NCBI RefSeq assembly: GCF_021390395.1
Contig: NZ_JAJUWT010000028.1
Span: 62,001-126,000 of the forward strand
DNA length: 64,000 nucleotides
Source of the DNA: Saccharothrix sp. S26
GTDB taxonomy: Bacteria > Actinomycetota > Actinomycetes > Mycobacteriales > Pseudonocardiaceae
Direction of reading: 5' to 3'
The position numbers were made by a program, and so were the translations under genes. Numbering within the stretch: position 1 is the first letter of the stretch; the number at the start of each line of letters is the position of its first letter. The notes beneath the pieces were generated by a model. The model made no database searches. It had not been told where the DNA came from and was given only the letters and a program-made list of their open reading frames with translations. Below, piece by piece: positions 1 through 8,652 of this stretch.

Positions 1-455
1 CCCCCTGATGTCGGGCAACGGGGGAAGCGCCGCCGAGGTTCAGTGTGCCGGGGCCGGGACAACGCGTACAGGGCCACCAGGACGCCGTGCGCGGCAGCCG
101 GCGGTCGTGACCGCGCCCGACCTCCGTGAACGGCACCCGGCCCGCGGGGCGAGGAGTTCGGGGGTCCGCTTCGCGGTCTTCACCGGGCAGCGACCTCAGC
201 AACGCGGTCGAGCGCCTGCGATTCGGTGGCCGCCGCGCCACAGCCCGCGCCTCCGGCAGCGACCCGCGAAGGTGGTCGAGTGCGCGCGATCGAAGGGCCG
301 ATGCACCACAGCCCGCGCCTCGCGGTGCTCCCGCCGGGGCAGTGCTCGCCGGCGGGGTCGGGCGCGCCTGCTCCAGCGGCCACCGCGCCGAGCGGTCTTC
401 ACCGGGTGCGTCCGATCCGAGGCTGCTCGTCCGACCCGGGTGGCAGGATTTCCCC
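1..455. other. gene-free leader with internal direct repeats
   Basis: No reading frame here looks like a protein; the open frames have arginine- and alanine-rich shadow composition. The stretch contains two pairs of exact direct repeats: GCGGTCTTCACCGGG at 173-187 and 392-406, and CCACAGCCCGCGCCTC at 238-253 and 306-321, nested as A-B-B-A. Nothing else is recognised. It lies upstream of the helicase gene that starts at about 456. Confidence 0.5.
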
Positions 456-3240
456 GTGACCGTTCCCGCCGTGCTGCGCACGCTGGCCCGTCTCAGCGCG
501 TCCGAGCAGCCGCAGCGGGTGCAGCTCGACCTGACCAAGACCGCCGGCCTGGTGTGGTTGGGCGCGGACCAGGCGGCGTGGCGGACCCTCACCGACGAAG
601 GGCAGCCGCCGAGCTGGACGCCGGTGCCGTGGACCGCGCGGCCGGACCAGCGGGCGAGCGTGGACCGCTTGGCGTCGTTCGACGCGCTGCACCAGGAAGA
701 CCGGCTGCTGCGCCTGGGCTGGGCGTTCCTGTGCGGGCCGGCGACGGTCAACGGGCAGCGCAGGCGGGTGTGCCTGCCGCTGGTGTCACGGCCGGTCCGG
801 TTGCACCAGGCGGGTCGGCGCGACTACGTCTTCCACGTCGCGGGCGACGTCGGCATGTTCCCGCTGCTGACCGACTGGGCCAAGGCGGCGGAGCTGGAGA
901 CGCGGCTGGCCACGGGCGCGGAGTGGATCAACGCGACGTTGGCCGCCAGCGGGTTCGCCGACGTGCCCGTGCTCGGGCCCGAGCCGGCTGGTCGGCGGCG
1001 ACCGGCTGGTCGTGGTGGCGGGCGCCGGGCTGCACGCGGGCGAGCCCGTGGTCAGCACCGAGCGCGGCGCGGCGCTCTACACGTGGGCGCGGCGATCCGG
1101 GGTGGAGGCGACCGCGTTGGCCGGGCTGTACTCGTCGACCGAGGACGCGGCGGTCGAGGGCGACGACGTCGTGCACGGCGCGCTGCCGCTGAGCCCGAGC
1201 CAGCGGGCGGCGGTGCTGGCGGCGCGCGTCGCACCGGTGACCGTGGTCGGCGGGCCGCCCGGCAGCGGCAAGACGCACACCTTGGCCGCGATCGCGCTCG
1301 ACGCGGTCGCCTCGGGCCGCTCGGTGCTGCTGGCCAGCCGGACCCGCAACGCCGCCGACGTGCTCGGTGAGGCGTTGAGGCGCGCGGGCGGCCCGGTGCC
1401 GGTCCTGTTCGGCGACTCCGAGCTGCGCCAGGAGATGGCCCGGGAGCTGAGCACGGGCCTGGCCGCCACGACGGCCAAGGGCGAGCTGGAGCGGCTCGAC
1501 CACGGCAGGCGGGACGCCGTCGCGGCCGTGGCCCGGATCGAACGCGCGGTGGGCGACGCGTTGCGGGACGAGGAGCTGGTCGAGGCGGCGGTGAAGTTCG
1601 AGGCGTTGATGCCGGGGCACCGCGCCGTCGCGCCGCTCGCGTTCGGCGAAGGCGTCGGGTTCGACCGGCTGCACGGCCTGCTGCGCCCGCGCCACGGGGT
1701 GTTCGGCGGGGTGCGGACGCGGTGGGCGCTGCGGGCCGCCCGGCGGTTGGCGGGCGCGGCGGACGACGTGGGCGCGGCCGACCTGGCGGCGGCGGTGCGG
1801 GCGGCCGAGCAGTCCGCCGCGCAGGTGCGGGTCGCCGCGAACGGCGGTACCTCGCTGGAGGCGCTGCGCGGGTTGCTGGCCGAGGCGGACGCGCACGGGC
1901 ACGCCGCCATCGCCGCATGGCTGGCGACGCTCGCGATGAGCCGCCGCGGCTCCGGGCCGCGGCGCGCGGTGGCGGCGTTGGCGACGGCGTTGCGGTCGGG
2001 CCGGGCGGCGCGGCGGCGGGCGTTGGCGGACGTGTCGACGTCGGACCTGGTGCAGGCCCTGCCGTTGTGGGTGGGGACGCTGGCCGACGTGGAGGACATC
2101 CTGCCCGCCGTGCCGGGCATGTTCGACCTGGTCGTGATCGATGAGGCCGGCCACGTCGACCAGCCGTTGGCCGCGCCCGCGCTGCTGCGCGGCCGGCGGG
2201 CGGTGATCGGCGGCGACCCGCGCCAGCTGCGGCACGTGTCGTTCGTCGGCGAGCAGGCCGTGCGCGAGGCGGTGGCCGCGGAGGGCACGGCGGCGCTGGC
2301 GGACCGGCTGGACGTGCCGAAGGTCAGCCTGTTCGACGCGGGCGCGGCGGCGGCCGGGGTGCACTGGCTGACCGAGCACCACCGCTGCGCGCCACACCTC
2401 ATCGGGTTCGCCGCCACCCGGTTCTACGAGGGCCGGATCGCGCTGCTCACCACGCACCCGTCGATCGCCGACGTCGACTGCATCGACGTCGAGCACGTCG
2501 CCGGCACGCGGGACGACAAGGGCGTCAACGCGGCGGAGGTGGACGCGGTGCTCGCGCACCTGCGCCGCCGCATCGCCGCCGGGGTCCGCTCGATCGGCGT
2601 GGTGACGCCGTTGCGGGCGCAGGCCGACGCGGTGGAACAGGCCCTGCTCGACCGGCTGAGCCTGGACGAGATCACCACGGGTGGGGTGCGCGTCGGCACC
2701 GTGCACGGCGTGCAGGGCTCGGAGTTCGACGAGGTCGTGATCAGCGTGGCGCTGACCGACGACGACCGGCCGGCCACCTGGCGGTTCGCCAACGACCCGA
2801 ACCTGCTGGCCGTGCTGACCACCCGGGCACGGCGCCTGGTGCACGTGGTCACGTCCGCCGCCCGGCCGGTCGGCCTCCTCGGCGAGTACCTGCGGCACGC
2901 GGAGGTGCCGCCGACCGAGACCGAGGGCGTCGCGCCGGCCGACGAGTGGACCCGGCGGCTGGCGGCCGAGCTGACCGCGCTCGGCCTGGCCCCGCGCACC
3001 GGCTACCCGGTCGGCCAGTGGCGGGTCGACCTGGTGGTGGGCGACCGGCGGTCGGCCGTGGCCGTGGACACCCGGCCGCACCCGGACGGCGTCGCGGCGC
3101 ACGTAGCCCGGTGGCGTGCCCTGCGCGGCGCGGGCTGGCGGGTGCACGACGCGTTCCCCAGCCGCTTCGCCCACGACCCGGCGCGGGCCGCGGTCGAGCT
3201 GGCGCAGGAACTCGCGGCCGAAACCGCCGGCCGCCCCTGA
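456..3240 (+). pseudogene. SF1 (Upf1-like) helicase with C-terminal nuclease-like domain, frame disrupted
   Basis: The N-terminal part (GTG at 456, weak upstream CAGGA) runs in one frame to about 980. The rest, including all helicase motifs, continues one frame over from about 985 (VGGDRLVVVAGAGLHAG onward) to the stop at 3238-3240. The distal part has Walker A GGPPGSGKTHT (about 1249), Walker B LVVIDEAG (about 2129), GDPRQL (about 2214), a UvrD/Upf1-type second RecA domain, and TVHGVQGSEFDE (about 2698). The last ~95 residues (VGQWRVDLVVGD, then VAVDT) resemble a restriction-endonuclease-like fold. Such proteins unwind nucleic acid using ATP. An 11-bp direct repeat (984-994, 1002-1012) sits at the break. 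The frame change may be a real mutation, a sequencing error or programmed shifting. If it is real, a shorter product could start at GTG 1012. Confidence 0.75.
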
Positions 3241-3246
3241 AGAGGG

Positions 3247-4074
3247 CTAAGCGCGGGCGCGCAGCCACTCCAAAGCCGACGGGGCTGACGTGACGATGGA
3301 GATGTGGCCGTCCTCGGGCGACAGCCGCAGCTCCGCCGCGGGACACCGGCCGGCCAGCCATTCGCCGTGCGAGCCGGGCACCACGCGGTCACGCCCGCCG
3401 TGCAGCAGCAGCACCGGGGCGGTCACGTCGCCCGCGGCGAAGCCCCAGGGGGTGACGTAGGCCAGGTCGTCGTCGATCAACGCGGCCGGACCCGCCTGCA
3501 CCGCCGGGCCGACGACGTCGCCGAACCACGACCAGTCCCCGTTGAGCGCGGCCAGGTCCGCCTCGGTGAACTCCGGGTCGTACACCACGCCCGACGCCTC
3601 GAACCGCTCCTTCACCGCACGGCCCGCCTCGGCCGCGCGCAGCGACGCCACCCCGGACGCCGCCATGCCCGCGAACCAGTCGAGCCCGTCGGCGTCCCGC
3701 GGCGCGAGCCCGGCCGCGCTGACCACGCCGAGCACCCGGTGCGGCAGCAGCGCGCCGCACGCGAGGGCGTGCGGGCCGCCACCGGAGTGGCCGAACACCG
3801 CGAACCGGTCGATGCCCAGCGCGTCGGCGACCGCGGCCGCGTGGGTGGCGGCGGAGGCGACGTCGCGGCCGGGCAGCGGCGTCGAGCCGCCGTAGCCGGG
3901 GCGGTCGTAGGACACCCACCGGATGCCGAGGCGGCGCGCCGCGGGGAAGAGCGGGGCCGGGGGCGCGCCGATGTTCGGCGTGCCGTGGTGCCAGAAGACG
4001 GCCAGGTCGCCCGCGCCGGAGTCGTACGCGTGCAGCGTGCGGCCGTCGTCCAGGCGGATGTCGATCTCCGTCAC
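3247..4074 (-). CDS. alpha/beta-fold hydrolase
   Basis: A single-domain alpha/beta hydrolase of about 275 residues. Visible are the oxyanion strand WHHGTPNIG, the nucleophile elbow FGHSGGGPHA (Ser), an acid in LLLHGGRDRVVP and the catalytic His in SPEDGHISI. This is the usual Ser-Asp-His order, with a cap region between the nucleophile and the acid. The substrate cannot be told. The start is taken at GTG 4074 (an adjacent in-frame GTG lies at 4077), because the upstream extension is arginine/proline-rich and poorly conserved in appearance. It converges on the helicase, with 6 bp between stops, and diverges from the anti-sigma kinase gene. No signal peptide is seen, so it is probably cytoplasmic. 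Confidence 0.88.
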   Translation of the reverse strand: MTEIDIRLDDGRTLHAYDSGAGDLAVFWHHGTPNIGAPPAPLFPAARRLGIRWVSYDRPGYGGSTPLPGRDVASAATHAAAVADALGIDRFAVFGHSGGGPHALACGALLPHRVLGVVSAAGLAPRDADGLDWFAGMAASGVASLRAAEAGRAVKERFEASGVVYDPEFTEADLAALNGDWSWFGDVVGPAVQAGPAALIDDDLAYVTPWGFAAGDVTAPVLLLHGGRDRVVPGSHGEWLAGRCPAAELRLSPEDGHISIVTSAPSALEWLRARA

Positions 4075-4217
4075 CACCGGCGGAGCGTAACAGCGCCGAC
4101 CACCGCCGGGGTCGATGCGGGGTTGCCGGAAAGTGACCGGATCGGGGTTTGAGCCCTGCCCGGAACGGTTACCTCGTCCGTGCGCCTTGAGCCGACAGGG
4201 TGCCGAAGGAGCATGCC

Positions 4218-4610
4218 GTGAACATGGTGGACCTGCCTGACGACGGGCTCGACCTGGCGGTGGGCGGCGTCCGGACACCCGACGACATCGCGGCCAGGGT
4301 GCGGCAGATCGCCTGGGAGGCGGACGACCGGCGCGTCGCCGACCTCGCGCTGATCGCCACCGAGCTGGCGGGCAACGCGCGGCGGCACGCCGAGGGGCCG
4401 TGGCGGATGCGGGTGTCCAGGGTCGACGAACGGGACGTCCTGCGGGTCGAGGTGGAGGACCGCAGCCCCAGCGTGCTCCCCGTGCTCGGCAGGTCCGACG
4501 ACCCCGCCGCGGGCAGCGGGCTGCTGCTGGTCAACCGGCTGTCGGTGCGCTGGGGCTTCGACCACCACGAGGACCGCAAGGTGGTGTGGGCGGAAGTCCC
4601 GACCCGGTGA
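4218..4610 (+). CDS. RsbW/SpoIIAB-like anti-sigma histidine-kinase ATPase
   Basis: A protein of about 130 residues with a single HATPase_c_2 domain. The N box reads LIATELAGNARRHA and the G box DPAAGSGLLLVNRLS, with an acidic VEVEDRSP between them. Proteins of this shape bind ATP and act as anti-sigma factors or serine kinases of anti-anti-sigma partners. In actinomycetes many stand alone, as here. AAGGAG at 4206-4211 is placed 6 nt before GTG 4218, which decides the start over GTG 4200; ATG 4224 is a weaker alternative. No sigma factor or STAS partner lies beside it, so the partner is unknown. The 134 bp to the next gene hold nothing recognised. Confidence 0.85.
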   Translation: MNMVDLPDDGLDLAVGGVRTPDDIAARVRQIAWEADDRRVADLALIATELAGNARRHAEGPWRMRVSRVDERDVLRVEVEDRSPSVLPVLGRSDDPAAGSGLLLVNRLSVRWGFDHHEDRKVVWAEVPTR

Positions 4611-4744
4611 CGCCACGGGTTGGACGCGCCGCGGCCTGACGTGCGTGGTGTCGTGACGCCGGAACAAGCCCGGTGGTGGCGGGGCAGTGGGTGCGGACAC
4701 CGCGTCCGGTACCCGGGTCGCTCCCGCCGGTCCACCGGACGTGA

Positions 4745-6823
4745 TCACCCGATGGCGCAAGTCAAGGCAGGCGCTGTCGGGGAGCCGCCGGCGAGGTAGC
4801 CGAAGGTCGTGCTCTCCCCCGGCTTCACGGCCGCGTTCCAGGAGACGTTCTTCGCCGTCACGGTGCCGCCGTCGGTGGTGACGGTCGCGCCCCAGACGTG
4901 CCGGATCTCTCCATCGCCGGACGGCCAGCTCACCTGCCAGCCCGCGGACGGCGAGTTCTCCTGGTGCCGCACGGTGACCTCGACGTGGTGCCCGGTGCCC
5001 CACTGCGCCACCACGCGCATCGTCGCGGTGCAGTGGCCGGGTGTCTTCTTGAAGTCGGGCAGCTCGTCGAGCGTGACGACGTCGGCGTGCTGGTAGACGC
5101 GGTGCACGAAGTCGCGGGGGTTGACCACGCCGTCCTGGATGAAGGAGCCGGACCAGGTGACGAACCACGACCAGCGGGCCTCGTAGGCGCGGACCAGGTC
5201 CGGGTCCGGGATGGAGCCGACCTCGCCGAGCGCCACCAGCTTGCGGTCGCCGCCCAGCTCGACCAGCCGCTCGTACGGTCCGATCACCGGGCCGTGGTCG
5301 CCCTGCGGCGGGTAGGAGTCCATGCTGACCACGTCGACCACGTCGTCACCGGGGTACCACTCCGGCGCGACGGAGTTCCACACCCAGATCAGGTTGTGCA
5401 GGCCGTGGTGGCGGACCAGCCGGTCGTGCAGCAGCCGGTACAGCTGCTTGGCGGGCCCGGGGCCCTTCGCGCCCCACCAGAACCAGCCGCCCTCGGCCTC
5501 GTGCAGCGGCCGCCACAGGACGGGGACCTTGGCGTCGGCCAGGCGCTTGAGCTGCACCGCGATGCCGTCCATGTCGCGGATCAGCAACCGGTGGTCGGTC
5601 GAGTTCGGGTCGGCCAGCGCGGCGGCGAGGTCGAAGGTCGTGGCGTCGGTGTAGAAGCCGCGCCACCACTCCTTGCCCGGCTGGTCGATCAGCCCGGACG
5701 GCGCGTTCCAGTGCCACGCCATGGTCACGATCCCGTCACGCCGGTCGTAGGCCAGGGCGTGGTCGACGTCGCGACCGACGGTGCCGCGCTCGACCCGGCT
5801 CGGCGAGTAGTCCATCAGGTCGTAGCCGCCGATGGCCGGGGCCTTGCCGATGTTCTGCTCGACCCAGTCGATGCTCGCCTGGTCCTGCTGACCGGACAGG
5901 GTGGTGCGGCCGTAGTTGTCGGCGAGGTAGCGCATGAGGCCCTTGGCCTCGGCGGTCGCCGCCGGGTCGGTGAGCGCCCCGGTGACCTGGTGCGGGCCGC
6001 GCGGCGCGCTGGGCGTCACCTTGATCGCGTCGATCAGGTACCAGCCCCAGTTGTTGGTGATGGTGACGGTGTTGTCGCCGCGGCGCAGGAGCACCTTGCC
6101 CGCCGGGATGGACGTGAAGGTCGGGTGCTCCGGGAACCGCACGTCGCCCAGGCCCGAGCCGTTGAGCGAGAGCGACGCCGTCTTCGCGCCGTACGGGGTG
6201 GCGTAGAAGAGGGTGAGGTCGTGCAGGCCGCCGGGGCTGTCCGGGATGGTGATCGTGACGCTGTCGGTGGGCTGGTCGAACCCGCCGACGTAGCCCCGGC
6301 CGGAGAAGCCCGCCACGCTCGACTCGACGACGGTGCCGTCGAGCCGGCCGTCCTCGGCTTCGTGCACGCCCGGCGCGGGAGGCGCGCTGGGGGTCACCTT
6401 GATCGCGTCGATCAGGTACCAGCCCCACGCGGTGGTGAAGGTGAGGGTGTTGTCGCCCTCGGCCAGCACGAGCCGCGCGCCGGCGGCCTCGGTGAACGTG
6501 GGGCTCTCGGCCAGCGCCAGTTCGCCGATGGACGAGCCGTTGAGCGAGACGGCGGTCTGCTTGGGGCCGTAGGGGGCGGCGTAGCGGACGGTAAGGTCGT
6601 GCAGGCCGCCGGGGCTGTCCGGGATGGTGATCGTGAGGTGGTCGCCGGGCTCGTCGAAGCCGGTGACGTAGCCGGTATCGGAGAAGCCCTCGACGGTCGA
6701 CTCCACGGCGACCCCGGCGAGGGCGCCGGACTCGGCCTCGACCCACTCGGCCGACGCGGCGGCCGAGGCCGGCGGGGCGATGGTGGCGGCCAGGAGGGAG
6801 ACGAGCAGCAGCAACAACCTCAC
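4745..6823 (-). CDS. secreted GH26 beta-mannanase with tandem CBM35 and C-terminal CBM2
   Basis: A 692-residue secreted enzyme. A signal peptide (VRLLLLLVSLLAATIAPPASA) is followed by two near-identical CBM35-like modules (about 26-144 and 153-270, each ending WGWYLIDAIKVTPSAP), a GH26 catalytic domain (about 290-585) and a CBM2 cellulose-binding module (about 597-690, closed by Cys598 and Cys689). The acid/base is Glu442 in RPLHEAEGG and the nucleophile Glu534 in ALGEVGS, as expected for GH26, which cleaves beta-1,4-mannans. GTG 6823 is chosen because AAGGGGACG lies just upstream and the signal peptide begins there. A CelR-type box lies 57 bp upstream. The architecture suggests mannan hydrolysis on cellulose-containing plant walls after export. 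Confidence 0.92.
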   Translation of the reverse strand: MRLLLLLVSLLAATIAPPASAAASAEWVEAESGALAGVAVESTVEGFSDTGYVTGFDEPGDHLTITIPDSPGGLHDLTVRYAAPYGPKQTAVSLNGSSIGELALAESPTFTEAAGARLVLAEGDNTLTFTTAWGWYLIDAIKVTPSAPPAPGVHEAEDGRLDGTVVESSVAGFSGRGYVGGFDQPTDSVTITIPDSPGGLHDLTLFYATPYGAKTASLSLNGSGLGDVRFPEHPTFTSIPAGKVLLRRGDNTVTITNNWGWYLIDAIKVTPSAPRGPHQVTGALTDPAATAEAKGLMRYLADNYGRTTLSGQQDQASIDWVEQNIGKAPAIGGYDLMDYSPSRVERGTVGRDVDHALAYDRRDGIVTMAWHWNAPSGLIDQPGKEWWRGFYTDATTFDLAAALADPNSTDHRLLIRDMDGIAVQLKRLADAKVPVLWRPLHEAEGGWFWWGAKGPGPAKQLYRLLHDRLVRHHGLHNLIWVWNSVAPEWYPGDDVVDVVSMDSYPPQGDHGPVIGPYERLVELGGDRKLVALGEVGSIPDPDLVRAYEARWSWFVTWSGSFIQDGVVNPRDFVHRVYQHADVVTLDELPDFKKTPGHCTATMRVVAQWGTGHHVEVTVRHQENSPSAGWQVSWPSGDGEIRHVWGATVTTDGGTVTAKNVSWNAAVKPGESTTFGYLAGGSPTAPALTCAIG
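6216..6636 (-). repeat. duplicated CBM35 coding segment (378-bp period)
   Basis: A 43-bp block is identical at 6216-6258 and 6594-6636. The segment covering ...GATCGCGTCGATCAGGTACC... near 6020 recurs near 6397. The 378-bp period equals one CBM35 module, so the two modules arose by recent in-frame tandem duplication or are kept alike by gene conversion. Confidence 0.8.
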
Positions 6824-6879
6824 GTCGTTCGTCCCCTTCACCGTCGTTGGCCCGGGTGCCGGCTTCGCCTCCCCATTTC

Positions 6880-6893
6880 TGGGAGCGCTCCCA
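6880..6893. promoter_or_regulatory. CelR/CebR-type operator
   Basis: The perfect 14-bp palindrome TGGGAGCGCTCCCA lies 57 bp upstream of the GH26 start. It equals the operator known for the LacI-family cellulose regulators CelR (Thermobifida) and CebR (Streptomyces), which release DNA when cellobiose is bound. The same 14 bp recur before the GH5 cellulase at 48470. No gene for the matching regulator can be assigned with certainty in the window. Confidence 0.85.
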
Positions 6894-6950
6894 GCGAGCA
6901 TAGGGCGTACGGCGCGCACAACAAAGGAGTTGTTCGCCGGCGCAGCGGGC

Positions 6951-7898
6951 TCACGCGGGACGGCGCCGCGTGCTCGCGAGGCCGCACAGGTCGTCGGCGA
7001 CGGCCCACAGCTCTTCCTCGCGCCGCTCGTCGTAGGACTCGGGAGAGGACGGGATCACCTCTCCCCGACTGATGTACGAGCCGCTGTCGCCGGGGCGCGG
7101 GCCCGACATCGTCTCGGCCAACAGGCGGCCCGCGTGGGCGGAGGTCGTCGCGAACGGGAACTTGACCAGCGCCTTGCCGACCAGGCGATACGCGGCGTGG
7201 CCGAACCGGCCCGCGTCGCGGGACAGGTCGGTGTCGGGCACCATGCCCGGGTTGTAGGAGTAGACGTCCACCCCTTCGGGCAGTCGGCGCCGCAGCGCGT
7301 GCACGAGGTAGATCACGCCGAGCTTGCTGGTGGCGTACGCCCGCCGACCCTCCCTGGCCGTGTCCCGCCCCGGCTTGGCCAGCTCGCGCGGGTCGTCCCA
7401 GCGCGGCGGCGGGATCAGGCCCAGGGTGTTGAGGTCGGCGTCGTGCACGTCGCTGCCGACCACCACGACGCGGGCCGGGACGGCGAAGTGCGGCCGGAGC
7501 AGGGCGAGCAGCAGGTGGTAGGCCAGCACGTTCACGCCGAAGGTCATCTCGATGCCGTCGGCGGTGAGCCGGCGGGCGGTCGCCATCTGCAGGCCCGCGT
7601 TGCCGAGGAAGCCGTCCAGCGGCCCGAGGGTGTCGAGCGCGCTCGCGACCTCGGCGGCGGCCCGCCGGATGTCGGCGAACGAGGCCAGGTCGCAGATCAC
7701 CTCCGAGACGTTGCGGTTGCCCGTGCTCGCGGCCAGTTCGGCGGCCAGACCCGGCCTGCGGTTGAGCACGAGCAGGTGCCGGTCCGGGTGGCGGCGGAGC
7801 AGGTGTTCGGCGGCCACGCGGCCCAGGCCCCTGCTCGCGCCGGTCATCACGGTCGTTCCCGTCGGACTGGGGGTGGTCGAGCCGTCGTCCTGGTTCAC
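6951..7898 (-). CDS. short-chain dehydrogenase/reductase (protochlorophyllide-reductase-like)
   Basis: An SDR of 315 residues. The cofactor motif is TGASRGLGR near residue 20, NAG is present (FLGNAGLQM) and the catalytic YxxxK is YATSK. The LVLNRR segment after beta-2 suggests NADP(H) preference. The start is GTG 7898, preceded by AGGAGAG at a good distance. It is divergently arranged with a TetR gene across a short gap holding an inverted repeat, so this dehydrogenase is probably the regulator's target. The substrate is unknown. Confidence 0.88.
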   Translation of the reverse strand: MNQDDGSTTPSPTGTTVMTGASRGLGRVAAEHLLRRHPDRHLLVLNRRPGLAAELAASTGNRNVSEVICDLASFADIRRAAAEVASALDTLGPLDGFLGNAGLQMATARRLTADGIEMTFGVNVLAYHLLLALLRPHFAVPARVVVVGSDVHDADLNTLGLIPPPRWDDPRELAKPGRDTAREGRRAYATSKLGVIYLVHALRRRLPEGVDVYSYNPGMVPDTDLSRDAGRFGHAAYRLVGKALVKFPFATTSAHAGRLLAETMSGPRPGDSGSYISRGEVIPSSPESYDERREEELWAVADDLCGLASTRRRPA

Positions 7899-7922
7899 AG
7901 TCTCTCCTGGTATCTGATTCGA

Positions 7923-7941
7923 ACTGGTATCGAGTACCGTA
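7923..7941. promoter_or_regulatory. candidate TetR operator between SDR and TetR genes
   Basis: The imperfect palindrome ACTGGTA-TCGAG-TACCGTA has the perfect core GGTA-N5-TACC at 7926-7938. It is centred in the gap between the divergent SDR (start 7898) and TetR (start 7964 or 7976) genes. Position and symmetry fit an operator serving both promoters; this is inference. Confidence 0.5.
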
Positions 7942-7963
7942 CCGGACTTGGTTCCGGAGCGCT

Positions 7964-8572
7964 ATGCTCTGCGCCATGTCGGAACGAGCGCCGCTGCGCG
8001 AGCGCAAACAGCAGAGGGCGCGGGAGCAGATCGTGGCGGCGGCGTTCGAGCTGTTCGCCGAACGCGGCTTCGCGGCCGTGACGGTGACCGACATCGCCGA
8101 GCGGGCCGAGGTCGGCCGCACCACCTTCTTCCGGTACTTCGGCGACAAGCAGGAAGTCGTCTTCGCCGACGAGGAAGCGGTCGTGGAGGGGGTGACCGGC
8201 AGGCACCGCGAGCTGCCTCCGGTGACGGACCTGGCCGGTGCCGTGGCGCAGATGCGCGTGGTCGCGGTGGAGCTGTGCCGGGAGCTGACGGCCGACGGCG
8301 AGCACTTCCGGGCGCACGAGCGGCTGGTGCGCGACAACCCCGAGCTGCGCGACCGGGCGGCGCGCAAGTTCGCCCGGCTCGGGGAGAGGTTGCGGGCGAC
8401 GTTGCTCGAGCGCGGGGCGTCGGCCGAGGTGGCGGTGCTCGCACCCCAGATCGCGCTCGCGTGTTACGCGGCGGGCAGCGCCCTGGCCGACGGTGACCCC
8501 GACGTGCTGGCCGGTGCGGTGGACGCCGCGTTCGGGCGGTTGAGCGAGCTGGGCGGCCAGGTCGGGGGGTGA
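7964..8572 (+). CDS. TetR/AcrR family transcriptional regulator
   Basis: About 200 residues. The N-terminal helix-turn-helix reads VTVTDIAERAEVGRTTFFRY, a classic TetR recognition region. The C-terminal domain is helical and ligand-binding, with no recognisable family. ATG 7964 has GGAG only 4 nt upstream, while ATG 7976 (MSERAPLRER) has a 16-nt spacing; either may be used, the longer form is given. It probably represses the divergent SDR gene and itself, the usual arrangement in this family. Confidence 0.9.
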   Translation: MLCAMSERAPLRERKQQRAREQIVAAAFELFAERGFAAVTVTDIAERAEVGRTTFFRYFGDKQEVVFADEEAVVEGVTGRHRELPPVTDLAGAVAQMRVVAVELCRELTADGEHFRAHERLVRDNPELRDRAARKFARLGERLRATLLERGASAEVAVLAPQIALACYAAGSALADGDPDVLAGAVDAAFGRLSELGGQVGG

Positions 8573-8652
8573 CGCCCACCGGCGTCCTCACCGGACCGGT
8601 CGAGTCCGAAGACGTCCGGATTGTCGGGGTGGTTTGTTAGGTTTCACCCGCC

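Noticed and set aside
8..1192. Long open frame at the window start
   Set aside because: Arg/Ala/Gly-rich shadow translation that crosses the real helicase frames; no domain and no ribosome site.
928..3174. 748-residue antisense frame over the helicase
   Set aside because: Typical high-GC antisense open frame; the helicase motifs on the plus strand are clear and codon third positions favour that strand.
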